A stretch of 64,000 nucleotides of DNA from Knoellia koreensis (GTDB lineage: Bacteria; Actinomycetota; Actinomycetes; Actinomycetales; Dermatophilaceae), in the NCBI RefSeq assembly GCF_013041615.1, contig NZ_JABEPQ010000001.1:62001-126000 (forward strand), read 5' to 3'. This document shows positions 44,371-53,409 of this stretch, one piece after another; position 1 is the first letter of the stretch, and every line of letters begins with the position of its first letter. Position numbers and translations under genes: made by a program. The notes under the pieces were generated by a model. That model made no database searches and had not been told where the DNA came from. It saw only the letters and a program-made list of their open reading frames with translations.

Positions 44371-44426
44371 ACGCCCCGCTCAGGGCCGAGTCAGGAGCGC
44401 GCTGCCCGTGCCGGACAATGGTGGCC

Positions 44427-45665
44427 ATGCCCAGTGCCCTGCCCGACGGCGACCCCGCACCGCCGGACGGCCGCCTCCCCGAGGAGGCGCTGGCGACGCT
44501 GCGCGACCACCCGTTCGGGGTCTACCTGCACGTGCCGTTCTGCTCGGTGCGTTGCGGTTACTGCGACTTCAACACCTACACGCTGCCCGAGCTGGGTGCC
44601 GACGGCGCGAGTATCGACACCTTCGCCGGCGCTGCGCTGCGCGAGCTGGCGTTCGCCGACGGCGTCCTGCGGTCGGGCGGTGCCACGCCTCCTGCGGTCG
44701 ACACCGTCTTCGTCGGCGGGGGCACGCCGACCATGCTCGCCGCAGCCGACCTCGCGAGGCTCCTGCGCGGCATACGCGACACCTGGGGGCTGGCACCCGA
44801 CGCGGAGGTGACGACCGAGGCCAACCCCGACTCGGTCACCCCTGACGGGCTGAACCTCCTCGCGGAAGCCGGGTTCACGCGGGTCTCCATCGGTATGCAG
44901 TCGGCCGTGCCCCACGTGCTGCGCACCCTCGAGCGCACCCACGACCCTGACAACGTCGCCAAGGCGGTGGCCGCGGCCCGGGACGCCGGGCTGCAGGTCA
45001 GCCTGGACCTCATCTACGGCACGCCGGGGGAGTCCTTGGACGACTGGCGCACGACCCTCGAGGCGGTGAAATCCCTTGAGCCAGACCACGTGTCGGCCTA
45101 CGCGCTCGTGGTCGAGGACGGCACCAAGCTTGCCGCCCAGGTGCGTCGCGGGGTGGTCCCGGCACCGGAGGACGACGACGAGGCCGCCAAGTACGAGCTC
45201 GCCGACGAGGTGCTCACCGCCGCGGGGTACGACTGGTACGAGGTCAGCAACTGGGCGCGACGCGAGGACGCGCGGTGCCGGCACAACGAGGGCTACTGGG
45301 ACGGCGGCAACTGGTGGGGCATCGGCCCGGGGGCGCACAGCCACGTGGGTGGCGTCCGGTGGTGGAACGTCAAGCACCCCAACGCGTATGCCGGCCGGCT
45401 GGCTGACGGGTCGAGCCCGGCTCAGGGGCGGGAGACGTTGACCGACGAGCAGCGCCACGACGAACGCGTCCTGCTCGGGTCACGTCTCGTCGGCGGCCTG
45501 CCCATCGAGGAGCTGCATCCGGAGGGCCGCGAAGCGGTGGCCGGCCTCATTGCCGACGGGCTCGTCGAGGGAGCGGCGGCGCTGCGTCGCCGACGCGTCG
45601 TGCTGACGCGGCAGGGTCGCCTCCTGGCCGACACCGTCGTCCGGCGCCTGCTCGGCCTGCGCTGA
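44427..45665 (+). CDS. hemW: Heme chaperone HemW (radical SAM)
   Basis: A 412-residue protein of the HemW/HemN-like family, which binds heme and delivers it to respiratory proteins. The radical-SAM cysteines are C39, C43 and C46 (CSVRCGYC), preceded by GVYLHVPF; VFVGGGTPTML and RVSIGMQSAVPHVLRTLERTHDP follow. The full HemW C-terminal domain is present. It lacks the extra coproporphyrinogen oxidase motifs. ATG 44427 is used; 44418 would add three residues. Proximity to hrcA-dnaJ is the usual actinobacterial order. Confidence 0.92.
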   Translation: MPSALPDGDPAPPDGRLPEEALATLRDHPFGVYLHVPFCSVRCGYCDFNTYTLPELGADGASIDTFAGAALRELAFADGVLRSGGATPPAVDTVFVGGGTPTMLAAADLARLLRGIRDTWGLAPDAEVTTEANPDSVTPDGLNLLAEAGFTRVSIGMQSAVPHVLRTLERTHDPDNVAKAVAAARDAGLQVSLDLIYGTPGESLDDWRTTLEAVKSLEPDHVSAYALVVEDGTKLAAQVRRGVVPAPEDDDEAAKYELADEVLTAAGYDWYEVSNWARREDARCRHNEGYWDGGNWWGIGPGAHSHVGGVRWWNVKHPNAYAGRLADGSSPAQGRETLTDEQRHDERVLLGSRLVGGLPIEELHPEGREAVAGLIADGLVEGAAALRRRRVVLTRQGRLLADTVVRRLLGLR

Positions 45666-45671
45666 GCGAGG

Positions 45672-46478
45672 TCACCAGCGGCGAAAACCGCCCTCGGTGC
45701 TGATCACCTGACCGACGACCCATCGCCCCTCGTCGCTGACCAGCCAGCCGATCAGCCGGGCCGGGTCGTCGGGCTCGCCGAACCGCCCCTGGGGGAAGTG
45801 GGCGCGAATGTCGTCGAGCCGGTCGGCCCGGTCGGTGGTCTCGGGGTCGAGGTAGCCGGTGTTGACCGGGCCGGGGTTCACCGTGTTGAGCAGGATGCCC
45901 CGGTCGATGAGGTCGTCGGCGACCGACGCGGTGACGCCCGCGAGGGCGGCCTTCGACGCGGCATACGCGATCTCGTCGCGCATCGGGCCCAGCTGCTGGC
46001 CCGACGTCATCCACACGACGCGCCCACCGGCCCGGCCGTCATGCTGCGCGGCGAAGGCGCGCGTCGCCAGGATCGTGGCCCGCGTGTTGACCCGCCAGTG
46101 CCCGTCGAGCATGGCCGCGGTCTGCTCGGCGAGCGGTCCGTCGCCGCCGCTACGGGCGTGGTTGCAGACGAGGATGTCGAGGTGCCCCAACGCTTTTCGC
46201 GCATCAGCGATGAGCCGTTCGGCTGCGTCGTCGGCGGCGAGGTCGAGGCTGCCGTGGGCCAGTCGCGCGCCCTCGGTGAGACGCGTCGACAGCTCGGCCA
46301 TCACCTCGTCGGGCGACTCGCTGCCCCACGGCTGGTCGGCGTCGTGGGGCGAATAGTGCTGGCACCACAGGCTCGCCCCCATCGACGCGAGCCGGGCGGC
46401 GATGGCGAACCCGATCCCACGCCGCCGGCTCACACCGGTGACGACAGCGGTGCGGCCGGCGAGCGGGAGCCTGGTCAG
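45672..46478 (-). CDS. Short-chain dehydrogenase/reductase with a CTG start
   Basis: A 268-residue SDR. The cofactor loop TGVSRRRGIG is at residues 14-23, the NHAR strand near 105 and the catalytic Y-x3-K in IAYAASKAAL near 170, with PGPVNTGYLDPE after. No ATG, GTG or TTG exists close enough to include the Rossmann motif; CTG 46478 overlaps the previous TGA as CTGA, mirroring the ATGA/GTGA overlaps elsewhere here. The reaction is unknown. Confidence 0.83.
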   Translation of the reverse strand: MTRLPLAGRTAVVTGVSRRRGIGFAIAARLASMGASLWCQHYSPHDADQPWGSESPDEVMAELSTRLTEGARLAHGSLDLAADDAAERLIADARKALGHLDILVCNHARSGGDGPLAEQTAAMLDGHWRVNTRATILATRAFAAQHDGRAGGRVVWMTSGQQLGPMRDEIAYAASKAALAGVTASVADDLIDRGILLNTVNPGPVNTGYLDPETTDRADRLDDIRAHFPQGRFGEPDDPARLIGWLVSDEGRWVVGQVISTEGGFRRW

Positions 46479-46927
46479 CTGAGCACCTTGATCTGGAAGG
46501 GGTAGTTGTACGCCTCGCCGTTGCTTGCACGGACGGCGCCGATGATGTGACAGACGAGTGCCGCGATGCCGGCCCCGACCCACAGGATGATCGCCACGGG
46601 GATGAGCACGATCGTGAACAGGCAGATCCAGCCGGCGATGAACGCGGCCCAGACGGCGAGGTTGAAGTTGAACGCTCCCGCGGCTGCTTGCCGGACCAGT
46701 GGGCTCTTGTCCTTGTAGATGGCCCAAACGATGAGCGGGCCCAGAATGCTCAACCAGCCTACCGAGATCACGGCCGCGATGATCGCGGACAGGTGGGCGA
46801 GAATCGCCATGGTCCGGTCTTCGCTGCTGATCTGCTGGGGCTGCTGGTAGGGCTGGCCGTACGGCTGCCCCTGCGGCGGCTGGTTCGGCTGCTCGGGCTG
46901 CTGTGGCTGGTGCGGTTGGTCGGTCAT
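46475..46927 (-). CDS. DUF4870 membrane protein
   Basis: A 150-residue protein with a Gln/Pro-rich cytosolic N-terminus (about 1-35) and four hydrophobic segments. The blocks AILAHLSAIIAAV, GPLIVWAIYKDKSPLVRQAAAGAFNFNLAVW and ALVCHIIGAVRASNGEAYNYPF match DUF4870 (Tic20-like), function unknown. It begins at ATG 46927 after GGGGAGG and is coupled to the SDR gene. Confidence 0.88.
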   Translation of the reverse strand: MTDQPHQPQQPEQPNQPPQGQPYGQPYQQPQQISSEDRTMAILAHLSAIIAAVISVGWLSILGPLIVWAIYKDKSPLVRQAAAGAFNFNLAVWAAFIAGWICLFTIVLIPVAIILWVGAGIAALVCHIIGAVRASNGEAYNYPFQIKVLS

Positions 46928-47046
46928 GGGTTCCTCCCCGTGGTGGTGTACCCAGTCAAACGCATGGGCGCCGCAGGAATGCCCTGTTTCGGGGTGTGGA
47001 CGGCGTGGTTCAGGGACGGGTCAGGGCCGACCCTGACCCGCCGAGC

Positions 47047-47925
47047 TCAGTGACCCGGCTCGGTGACGAAGTCGATGAGCTCTTCGACGCTGGCCAGCAG
47101 CGAAGGCTCGAGGTCGGCATACGTCCGCACCGTGCCGAGGATCTGCTTCCACGCCCGCGCGATGTCGGCCTGCGAGTCGTGGGGCAGGCCGAGCGCCGCG
47201 CAGATGCCGTGCTTCCACGACTGGCCGCGGGGGATGACCGGCCACGCCGACAGGCCCAGCCGCTCGGGTCGCACGCTCTGCCACACGTCGACGTAGGGGT
47301 GCCCGAGGATCCGCACGTGCGCGGCATACGGCTGCAACCGGCTCGCGGCCTCGACGACGCGCGACTCCTTGGTGCCCGGCACGAGGTGGTCGACGAGCAC
47401 GCCCATCCGGCGCCCGGGGCCTGGCGAGAAGTCGCGGATCACGGCCTCGAGGTCGTCGACGCCGTCGAGCATCTCGACGACGACACCCTCGATGCGCAGG
47501 TCGTCGCCCCACACCTTCTCGACGAGCTCCGCGTCGTGCCGCCCCTCGACGAAGATCCGTGACCCGCTCGCGACGCGCGCCTTCGCACCGGCCACCGCCC
47601 GCGACCCGGACGCGGTGCGGCTGGCGGCTTGGCGCGCCTGCGCCAGCTTGGCGTTGGCGCTCGCCTTCGGCGGGGTCAGGACGACCGGCCCGCCGTCGAC
47701 GAGGAAGCCCGGCCCCAGCGGGAACCCGCGCGTGCGGCCGTGGCGGTCCTCGAGGTGGACGACGTGCATGCCGCCGGCCTTCTCGACCCGCACCACGGCG
47801 CCGACCCAGCCGGTCTCGACCTCCTCGACCACGAGGCCGGGCTCGGCCGCGACCTCGGTCGAGCGGCCACGCGGCGGCTCGCGCCAGTCGCCGGCGAGCA
47901 CGTCGGATCCATAGCGGTCAGGCAC
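47047..47925 (-). CDS. DUF3097 family protein
   Basis: A 292-residue actinobacterial protein of unknown function. An N-terminal beta-rich part (VVEEVETGWVGAVVRVEKAGGMHVVHLEDRHGRTRGFPLG) is followed by a possible TOPRIM-like core: IFVEGRHDAELVEKVWGDDLRIEG, then VLVDHLVPGTKES. Glu and Asp-x-Asp-like positions would fit a metal-dependent nuclease or primase fold, but this is only suggestive. GTG 47925 follows CGGCATACCCT, whose TACCCT box ends 6 bases before it. Confidence 0.82.
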   Translation of the reverse strand: MPDRYGSDVLAGDWREPPRGRSTEVAAEPGLVVEEVETGWVGAVVRVEKAGGMHVVHLEDRHGRTRGFPLGPGFLVDGGPVVLTPPKASANAKLAQARQAASRTASGSRAVAGAKARVASGSRIFVEGRHDAELVEKVWGDDLRIEGVVVEMLDGVDDLEAVIRDFSPGPGRRMGVLVDHLVPGTKESRVVEAASRLQPYAAHVRILGHPYVDVWQSVRPERLGLSAWPVIPRGQSWKHGICAALGLPHDSQADIARAWKQILGTVRTYADLEPSLLASVEELIDFVTEPGH

Positions 47926-47931
47926 CGACGC

Positions 47932-47942
47932 AGGGTATGCCG
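47932..47942 (-). promoter_or_regulatory. CGGCATAC octamer fused to a leaderless -10 (DUF3097)
   Basis: On the minus strand CGGCATACCCT contains the octamer and a TACCCT box (47932-47937) 6 bases before GTG 47925, as at the dinG-type gene. Confidence 0.5.
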
Positions 47943-48005
47943 TGGGCGAACACGGGAGCCGACGCCGCGCCGGGATGCGGTGATCGAGGCGGGAACGACC
48001 TAGAC

Positions 48006-48032
48006 TTGGCACTCGTAGACAGTGAGTGCCAG
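48006..48032. promoter_or_regulatory. CIRCE element, HrcA operator
   Basis: TTGGCACTC, 9 bases, GAGTGCCAG is a close match to CIRCE (TTAGCACTC-N9-GAGTGCTAA), 20 bases before hrcA. HrcA should repress hrcA-dnaJ here. Confidence 0.9.
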
Positions 48033-48052
48033 CGATCGGGAAGGAGCACGCC

Positions 48053-49084
48053 ATGAGCGAGGAACGTCGCCTCAAGGTGCTCCGCGCCATCGTCCAGGAC
48101 TACGTCGAGACCTCTGAGCCGGTCGGTTCCAAGGCCCTGCTCGAGCGCCACCAGCTCGGTGTCTCGGCCGCGACCGTGCGCAACGACATGGCGGCGCTGG
48201 AGGAGGACGGCCTCATCGCCGCCCCGCACACCAGCGCGGGCCGGGTCCCGACCGACGCCGGCTACCGGCTCTTCGTCGACCGGCTGAGCGCGGTCAAGCC
48301 GATGTCGCAGGCCGAGCGGGCCGCCATCGCGCGGTTCCTCGAGGGCGCCGTCGACCTCGACGACGTCGTCGACCGCACGGTCCGCCTGCTCGCCCAGCTG
48401 ACCCGGCAGGTCGCGGTGGTGCAGTACCCCAGCCTCACCCGCTCCACGGTGCGCCACATCGAGCTGGTGCCGCTCGGCCCGAACCGCCTCATGGTGGTCC
48501 TCATCGTCAACACCGGACGGGTCGAGCAGCGGGTCATCGAGACCTCGGGTGACCTGTCGACGGCCGAGGGCGAGGCCACGCTGACCACCTTGCGCGCCAA
48601 GGTCAACCAGCGCGCGTCGGGCGAGCGGCTCGTCGACGCGGCCCGGTCCCTGGCCACCCTCACCGAGGAGTTCGCACCCGACCAGGGTGACCTCGTGCGC
48701 GCGGTCGTGGGCTCGCTCGAGGACGCCCTCGTCGAGGAGCGCGAGGAGCGGGTCGTCCTGTCGGGCACCGCCAACCTCGCCCGCTCCGGCACGGACTTCC
48801 CGCTGACGATCGGACCGGTGCTCGAGGCGCTCGAACAGCACGTCGTGCTGCTCAAGCTGCTCGGCACCGCGCGGGAGACCACCGAGCCGATCGCGGTGCG
48901 CATCGGCCACGAGAACCCGCACGCCGGGCTGCAGGCCACCTCGGTGGTCTCGACCGAGTACGGCACCGGGTCCGACCTCGTCGCCGGTCTCGGCGTCCTC
49001 GGCCCGACCCGCATGGACTACCCGACCACCATGGCCTCGGTGCGAGCCGTGGCCACGTATGTCTCACGCATCCTCGCCCAATGA
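48053..49084 (+). CDS. hrcA: Heat-inducible transcription repressor HrcA
   Basis: A 343-residue repressor. The N-terminal winged helix has [47 protein letters not shown] and [18 protein letters not shown], and the C-terminal GAF-like dimerisation region is complete. It binds the CIRCE element just upstream and is released on heat stress when GroEL is titrated. ATG 48053 follows AAGGAG; an upstream in-frame ATG at 48026 lies inside CIRCE and is unlikely. Confidence 0.96.
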   Translation: MSEERRLKVLRAIVQDYVETSEPVGSKALLERHQLGVSAATVRNDMAALEEDGLIAAPHTSAGRVPTDAGYRLFVDRLSAVKPMSQAERAAIARFLEGAVDLDDVVDRTVRLLAQLTRQVAVVQYPSLTRSTVRHIELVPLGPNRLMVVLIVNTGRVEQRVIETSGDLSTAEGEATLTTLRAKVNQRASGERLVDAARSLATLTEEFAPDQGDLVRAVVGSLEDALVEEREERVVLSGTANLARSGTDFPLTIGPVLEALEQHVVLLKLLGTARETTEPIAVRIGHENPHAGLQATSVVSTEYGTGSDLVAGLGVLGPTRMDYPTTMASVRAVATYVSRILAQ

Positions 49085-49157
49085 CCTACCCCATGACCTA
49101 CCGGCACCGCGGATGCGTTGACCCACCAGCAGTGAAACAGCAGTGACAAGGACACCG

Positions 49158-50294
49158 TTGAACGACTACTACCAGGACCTCGGCGTCTCCCGGGACGCCA
49201 CCGCCGAGGACATCAAGCGGGCCTACCGCCGCAAGGCGCGCTCGTTGCACCCCGACGTCAACAAGTCCCCGGAGGCCGAGGAGCAGTTCAAGCGCGTCTC
49301 GCAGGCCTACGACGTGCTCTCCGACCCCGAGAAGCGCCGGTCCTACGACATGGGCGCCGACCCGTATGCCGCGGGCGCGGCCGGGTTCGGCCAGGGCTTC
49401 TCGTTCAGCGACATCATGGACGCCTTCTTCGGCGCCGGGGCGGGTGCGGCCCAGCACGGTCCGCGCTCGCGGCAGCGCCGCGGGCAGGACGCGTTGGTGC
49501 GGCTCGAGCTCGACCTCGGTGACACCGTGTTCGGCACCGAGAAGGACCTCACCATCGAGACCGCGGTCCTGTGCGGCACCTGCCACGGTGACGGCGCGCA
49601 GCCCGGCACCTCGCGGCGCACGTGTGACGTCTGTGGCGGCCGCGGGGAGATCCAGCAGGTACAGCGCAGCTTCCTCGGCCAGGTCATGACGACCCGGCCG
49701 TGCATGACCTGCCAGGGCTACGGCGAGGTCCTCGTCAGCCCGTGCTTCGAGTGCTCCGGCGACGGACGTGTCCGGACGCGGCGCACCCTCACCATCAAGG
49801 TGCCGGCTGGCGTCGACACGGGCACGCGCATCCAGCTGAGCGGAGAGGGCGAGGTCGGTCCCGGTGGCGGGCCGCAGGGTGACCTCTACGTCGAGGTCGA
49901 CGTGCGCCCCCACCACACCTTCCAACGCCGGGGCGACGACCTGCACTGCACGGTCGAGGTGCCGATGACGGCGGCCGCGCTCGGCACGACGCTCAAGCTC
50001 GACAGCTTCGACGGCATCAACGAGGTCGAGCTGCGGCCCGGCACCCAGGCCGGCGACACCATGACGCTGCGTGGCCTGGGCGTCACGCACCTGCGCCACG
50101 GCGGACGCGGTGACCTCATCGTCCACACCAACGTCATGACGCCGACCAAGCTCGACGGGCAGCAGGAGGAGCTGCTGCGCCAGCTCGCCACGGCGCGCGG
50201 CGAGGAGCGGCCCGAGGGCCGGCTCACCCCCGCGAACCAGGGCATCTTCGGCAAGCTCAAGGACGCCTTCAAGGCCGGCCGGGCAGGAGCCTGA
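49158..50294 (+). CDS. dnaJ: Chaperone DnaJ (heat-shock regulated copy)
   Basis: A 378-residue type I Hsp40. The J domain (1-70) has HPD at 31-33, followed by a Gly/Phe-rich linker, a zinc domain with four CxxCxGxG repeats (CGTCHGDG, CDVCGGRG, CMTCQGYG, CFECSGDG) and two C-terminal beta domains. I favour TTG 49158, behind AAGGA and giving the usual xNDYY start; GTG 49143 would add five residues without a ribosome site. It is co-transcribed with hrcA. Confidence 0.95.
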   Translation: MNDYYQDLGVSRDATAEDIKRAYRRKARSLHPDVNKSPEAEEQFKRVSQAYDVLSDPEKRRSYDMGADPYAAGAAGFGQGFSFSDIMDAFFGAGAGAAQHGPRSRQRRGQDALVRLELDLGDTVFGTEKDLTIETAVLCGTCHGDGAQPGTSRRTCDVCGGRGEIQQVQRSFLGQVMTTRPCMTCQGYGEVLVSPCFECSGDGRVRTRRTLTIKVPAGVDTGTRIQLSGEGEVGPGGGPQGDLYVEVDVRPHHTFQRRGDDLHCTVEVPMTAAALGTTLKLDSFDGINEVELRPGTQAGDTMTLRGLGVTHLRHGGRGDLIVHTNVMTPTKLDGQQEELLRQLATARGEERPEGRLTPANQGIFGKLKDAFKAGRAGA

Positions 50295-50299
50295 CCACG

Positions 50300-50608
50300 A
50301 TGGCAGGTGAGGGCATGACGGCACGGGCGCTCGCGGCATACGCGCGCTCCCGCACGCTCGTCGTGCTCTCGCTCGCCGTCCTGCTCGCCGTCCCGGCACT
50401 GGGTGGCTCTCAGCCGACCCTGCTCGGTGGGGTGGCGGTCGTCCTTGCCGGTGCGCTCGCCCTGGCGACCGCGCCACGTCCCGTGCCGGTCCCCGTCCTG
50501 GTGCGTATGCCGGGTGGTCGCCCCGACGCGCAGGCGCCCACCCCCTACTGGCGCCACCTGCCGGTGGCGCGGCGGCCGATCCGGCCGCGGGCTCCTGGGA
50601 CGCGCTGA
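50300..50608 (+). CDS. Small membrane protein of the DUF6412 type
   Basis: A 102-residue protein with two hydrophobic segments (about 18-35 and 40-57) and a Pro/Arg-rich tail. Its size, layout and position directly before a second YidC-like gene recall the DUF6412 group, whose function is unknown; I am not sure of the family. A short hairpin at its stop codon separates it from yidC. Confidence 0.6.
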   Translation: MAGEGMTARALAAYARSRTLVVLSLAVLLAVPALGGSQPTLLGGVAVVLAGALALATAPRPVPVPVLVRMPGGRPDAQAPTPYWRHLPVARRPIRPRAPGTR

Positions 50609-50620
50609 GCACCTCAGCGC
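50602..50620 (+). terminator. Short hairpin at the stop of the DUF6412-like gene
   Basis: GCGCTGAG (50602-50609) and CTCAGCGC (50613-50620) form a perfect 8-bp stem that includes the TGA stop. Confidence 0.45.
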
Positions 50621-50669
50621 ACCCAATTCCCTTTGACCGCCCGGGTTTCCGGGCAGAGGAGCTCCACCC

Positions 50670-51488
50670 ATGGACACCTTGTTGACCCCCATCACCCATG
50701 CCCTCGCGAGCGTGCTCGCGGGCGCACACTCCCTGGCGACCGACCTCGGCCTCGCCTCCGGTTCGGCGTCCGCGTGGTTGCTGGCCATCGCCGCCGTCGT
50801 CGTCACGGTCCGAAGCCTGATGTTGCCGCTGGTCGTGCGCGGTGTGCGCGACAGCCACGCCCGCGCCAAGGCGCGGCCCCAGCTGCTCGCCCTCCAGGAG
50901 CGGTACAAGGGAACCCGCGACCCGGAACGCCTGCAGCGAATGCGCGCTGAGCAGAAGAAGATCCACGCCGAGCACGGGGTGTCGACGTGGGGCATCGCAC
51001 CGATGTTGCTCCAGCTGCCGTTGCTGCTCGCCCTCTACCGCGTCATCTCCGACGTGACGGCCGGGCAGGGCGTCGGCGCCCTCGATGCGGGGCTCGTCGC
51101 GTCGGCGACGTCGGCCTCGGTGCTCGGCCTGCACCTGTCGAGCCGGCTCGGGTCGGCCTTCGCCGCCTCGCCGTCGGCGGGGCTGGTGCTCGTTGCCGTC
51201 GTGGTCCTGTCGGCGCTGCTGTCGTTCGCGACCCAGCGGTGGTTCGCGCTGCCGATGATGGACCCGACCGGCCAGCCCGAGCTCATGGTGCAGGTGCAGC
51301 AGTGGATGCCCTTGGTGGGCGCAGTGGGAGTGCTGGTCAGCGCTGCGTTCGTGCCGGCCGGGCTGATCGTCTACTGGTGCCTGTCGAACCTGTGGACGTT
51401 CGTGCAGCAGGGGCTGGTCTGGCGGTTCGCGCCCACTCCGGGCAGCCCCGCGGCACTGCGTCGCACCGGCACGACCGCGCGTGCCTAG
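50670..51488 (+). CDS. YidC/Oxa1-family membrane insertase (non-canonical copy)
   Basis: A 272-residue five-helix insertase. RSLMLPLVVRGVRDSHARAKARPQLLALQERYKG is the cytosolic coiled region after helix 1, GIAPMLLQLPLLLALYRVISD carries helix 2, and PAGLIVYWCLSNLWTFVQQGLVWR is the last helix. The hydrophilic-groove arginine corresponds to R48. It is separate from the usual yidC near oriC and may insert a subset of proteins. ATG 50670 follows GAGGAG. Confidence 0.88.
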   Translation: MDTLLTPITHALASVLAGAHSLATDLGLASGSASAWLLAIAAVVVTVRSLMLPLVVRGVRDSHARAKARPQLLALQERYKGTRDPERLQRMRAEQKKIHAEHGVSTWGIAPMLLQLPLLLALYRVISDVTAGQGVGALDAGLVASATSASVLGLHLSSRLGSAFAASPSAGLVLVAVVVLSALLSFATQRWFALPMMDPTGQPELMVQVQQWMPLVGAVGVLVSAAFVPAGLIVYWCLSNLWTFVQQGLVWRFAPTPGSPAALRRTGTTARA

Positions 51489-51491
51489 GCT
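51486..51491 (+). promoter_or_regulatory. Leaderless -10 box of rsmE
   Basis: TAGGCT ends 7 bases before GTG 51499, supporting that start. Confidence 0.5.
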
Positions 51492-51498
51492 GTCCCGC

Positions 51499-52242
51499 GT
51501 GACCCTGCCGCTCTTCCTCGTCGACCCGGCGACGGTGCGTGACGCCGTCGCCGGGTCAACGGTGGTGCTCGACGGGCCGGAGGGGCGCCATGCCGCCACG
51601 GTGCGCCGGATCGGGGCGGGGGAGCAGGTGATGCTGGGCGACGGCCTCGGCCGCCGCGTCACGTGCACGGTGCAGGCCGCGTCGAAGGACTCGCTCGACC
51701 TGGTGGTCACGGCGGTCGACGTCGAGCCAGCGCCGACACCGCGGTTCATGCTCGTGCAGGCGCTCGCCAAGGGCGACCGCGACGACCAGGCCATCGAGGC
51801 GGCCACCGAGTACGGCGTCGACGAGGTCGTGCCGTGGCAGGCCGCACGGTCCATCGTCCAGTGGCGCGGCGAACGCGGTGAGAAGGCCCGACGCAAGTGG
51901 GAGTCGACGGTGCTGGCCGCGAGCAAGCAGTCGCGCCGGGCGCGGGTGCCGGTGGTCGGCCAGCTCGTCACCACCAAGGGTCTCGCCGCGCTCGTCGGCG
52001 GCGCCGCTGCGGCATACGTGCTCCATGAGGACGCCACGAAAACCCTTGCCTCGCAGCAGGTTCCGACCGACGGCGACGTCCTTGTCGTCGTCGGCCCTGA
52101 AGGGGGGATCACCCCCGACGAGGTCGCGGCACTCGAGGCCGCCGGTGCCGTGGCGGTGCGTCTCGGCGACACGGTGCTGCGCTCGTCCAGCGCCGGACCG
52201 GCCGCGCTCGCGGTGCTCAGCGCCGTGAGCCGCTGGCGCTGA
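51499..52242 (+). CDS. rsmE: 16S rRNA m3U1498 methyltransferase RsmE
   Basis: A 247-residue SPOUT-fold enzyme. An N-terminal PUA-like domain carries EGRHAATVRRIGAGEQVMLGDGLG; the SPOUT part shows ALAKGDRDDQAIEAATEYGVDEVVPWQ, ASKQSRRARVP and the trefoil-knot SAM motifs VVVGPEGGITPDEVAAL and RLGDTVLRSSSAGPAAL. It methylates U1498 in the ribosomal decoding region. GTG 51499, not 51481, fits the leaderless -10 box. Confidence 0.94.
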   Translation: MTLPLFLVDPATVRDAVAGSTVVLDGPEGRHAATVRRIGAGEQVMLGDGLGRRVTCTVQAASKDSLDLVVTAVDVEPAPTPRFMLVQALAKGDRDDQAIEAATEYGVDEVVPWQAARSIVQWRGERGEKARRKWESTVLAASKQSRRARVPVVGQLVTTKGLAALVGGAAAAYVLHEDATKTLASQQVPTDGDVLVVVGPEGGITPDEVAALEAAGAVAVRLGDTVLRSSSAGPAALAVLSAVSRWR

Positions 52243-52248
52243 GACGCC

Positions 52249-53409
52249 TCACTTCACGGTGAAGCTGCGGGTGGCCTGAGCCGCCACGCTGCCGTCCTTG
52301 GCGCTCGGCTCGGTCACCGAGATCGTGTACTCGCCGGCCGGCAGCCGACCGAGGTCGATGGAGTAGTCGCCACGTTCCGGCGCGCCGACGCTCGCCATGG
52401 CCGAGCCCGACCTCACCGAGGCACCACCTCGCGTGAGCTGCCAGGCGAGGGTGGCCTCGAAGACCGTCGCCTGGCCCTTGACGACGACGGGCTTGGACCG
52501 GGGCGGGACCTCGTCGCGCGTGGGGGAGACGACCCAGATCGGCGCCAGGTCACGCCACGACTCGCTGCTCGGGGGCCGGGTGAACGGCTGGTCGGTGGAG
52601 ATCGTGCCGAACAACCGTGCCGGCGCGCCCTGCACCGTGATCCGTACGGGCACGTTGCCGTCCTGGATCGCCGCCTGCGCCGTCCACACCAGCTCCTGGA
52701 CGGCGAGCCGGCGGACCTCCGCTGTGGCCGCGGCCGCCGGGTTGCCGGCGGTGGCGAGGTCGATCGTGATTTCGTCGGCGGTGACGTCGACCGCACCGAT
52801 CGTCTGGCCGGACCACGGCTGGAGGTAGCCGTCGGTGTTCGAGAACCGTTCCGCATGTGTGGCCTCGACGAGCGCGAGCTTGACCTTGGTCTTCACGTCG
52901 GTGCCGGCGGGGATCTCGCGAGTGACGAACTCGCGGAAGAGCTTGTAGGTCGGCTTCGCGTCGCCGATGGGCCCGACGTAGTAGACCGGAAGCAGGGTCG
53001 ACCGGGTGGCACCGGCTGTCGAGGTGGCCGACGTGGGCTGGTCGGTGGCCGTCTCCGTGGGTGACGTGGACGGGGTCGCGGTGGTCGGAGCCGTCGTCAC
53101 CGCGGTGCTGGTGCCGGCGGGCGGGGACACGGTGGGCTGGTCGTCCTGGCCGGTCCACCAGATTCCGCCGATGATGGCGGCGACGGCTGCCGCGGCGGCG
53201 ACCGGCGCGAGCCAGCGGCGGGTGCCGTGACCCCCGGTGGCGGTCAGCGGGCCGGCCTGGTTGGCCTCGTGGAGGATCGCGTCGAGCCGGTCCGCTGGGC
53301 GGATGCGACGCGTCTCCTGCGCGAGCGTCGTGCGCAGCTCACGCTCCATCCGGTCGAACTCGCCCGGCTCGAAGCCGGGGTCGAGGAACTCGGGCTCGCG
53401 CTTGCTCAT
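52249..53409 (-). CDS. GerMN/Gmad2 membrane protein, possible anti-sigma or sensor
   Basis: A 386-residue protein: a cytosolic N-terminus of about 70 residues (ERELRTTLAQETRRIRPADRLDAILHEANQ), one membrane helix near 70-90, a Thr/Ser/Pro-rich linker, a GerMN domain (about 140-255) and a C-terminal Gmad2 Ig-like domain (about 290-386). Its ATG overlaps the sigma factor stop, so the pair is coupled. The one-pass topology suggests it senses the envelope and regulates the sigma factor, as inference. There is no zinc anti-sigma motif. Confidence 0.82.
   Translation of the reverse strand: MSKREPEFLDPGFEPGEFDRMERELRTTLAQETRRIRPADRLDAILHEANQAGPLTATGGHGTRRWLAPVAAAAAVAAIIGGIWWTGQDDQPTVSPPAGTSTAVTTAPTTATPSTSPTETATDQPTSATSTAGATRSTLLPVYYVGPIGDAKPTYKLFREFVTREIPAGTDVKTKVKLALVEATHAERFSNTDGYLQPWSGQTIGAVDVTADEITIDLATAGNPAAAATAEVRRLAVQELVWTAQAAIQDGNVPVRITVQGAPARLFGTISTDQPFTRPPSSESWRDLAPIWVVSPTRDEVPPRSKPVVVKGQATVFEATLAWQLTRGGASVRSGSAMASVGAPERGDYSIDLGRLPAGEYTISVTEPSAKDGSVAAQATRSFTVK

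Noticed and set aside
49098-52172. A 1024-codon open frame antisense to dnaJ, yidC-like and rsmE
   Set aside because: Stop codons are rare in the antisense frame of G+C-rich genes; the sequence has no recognisable domain.
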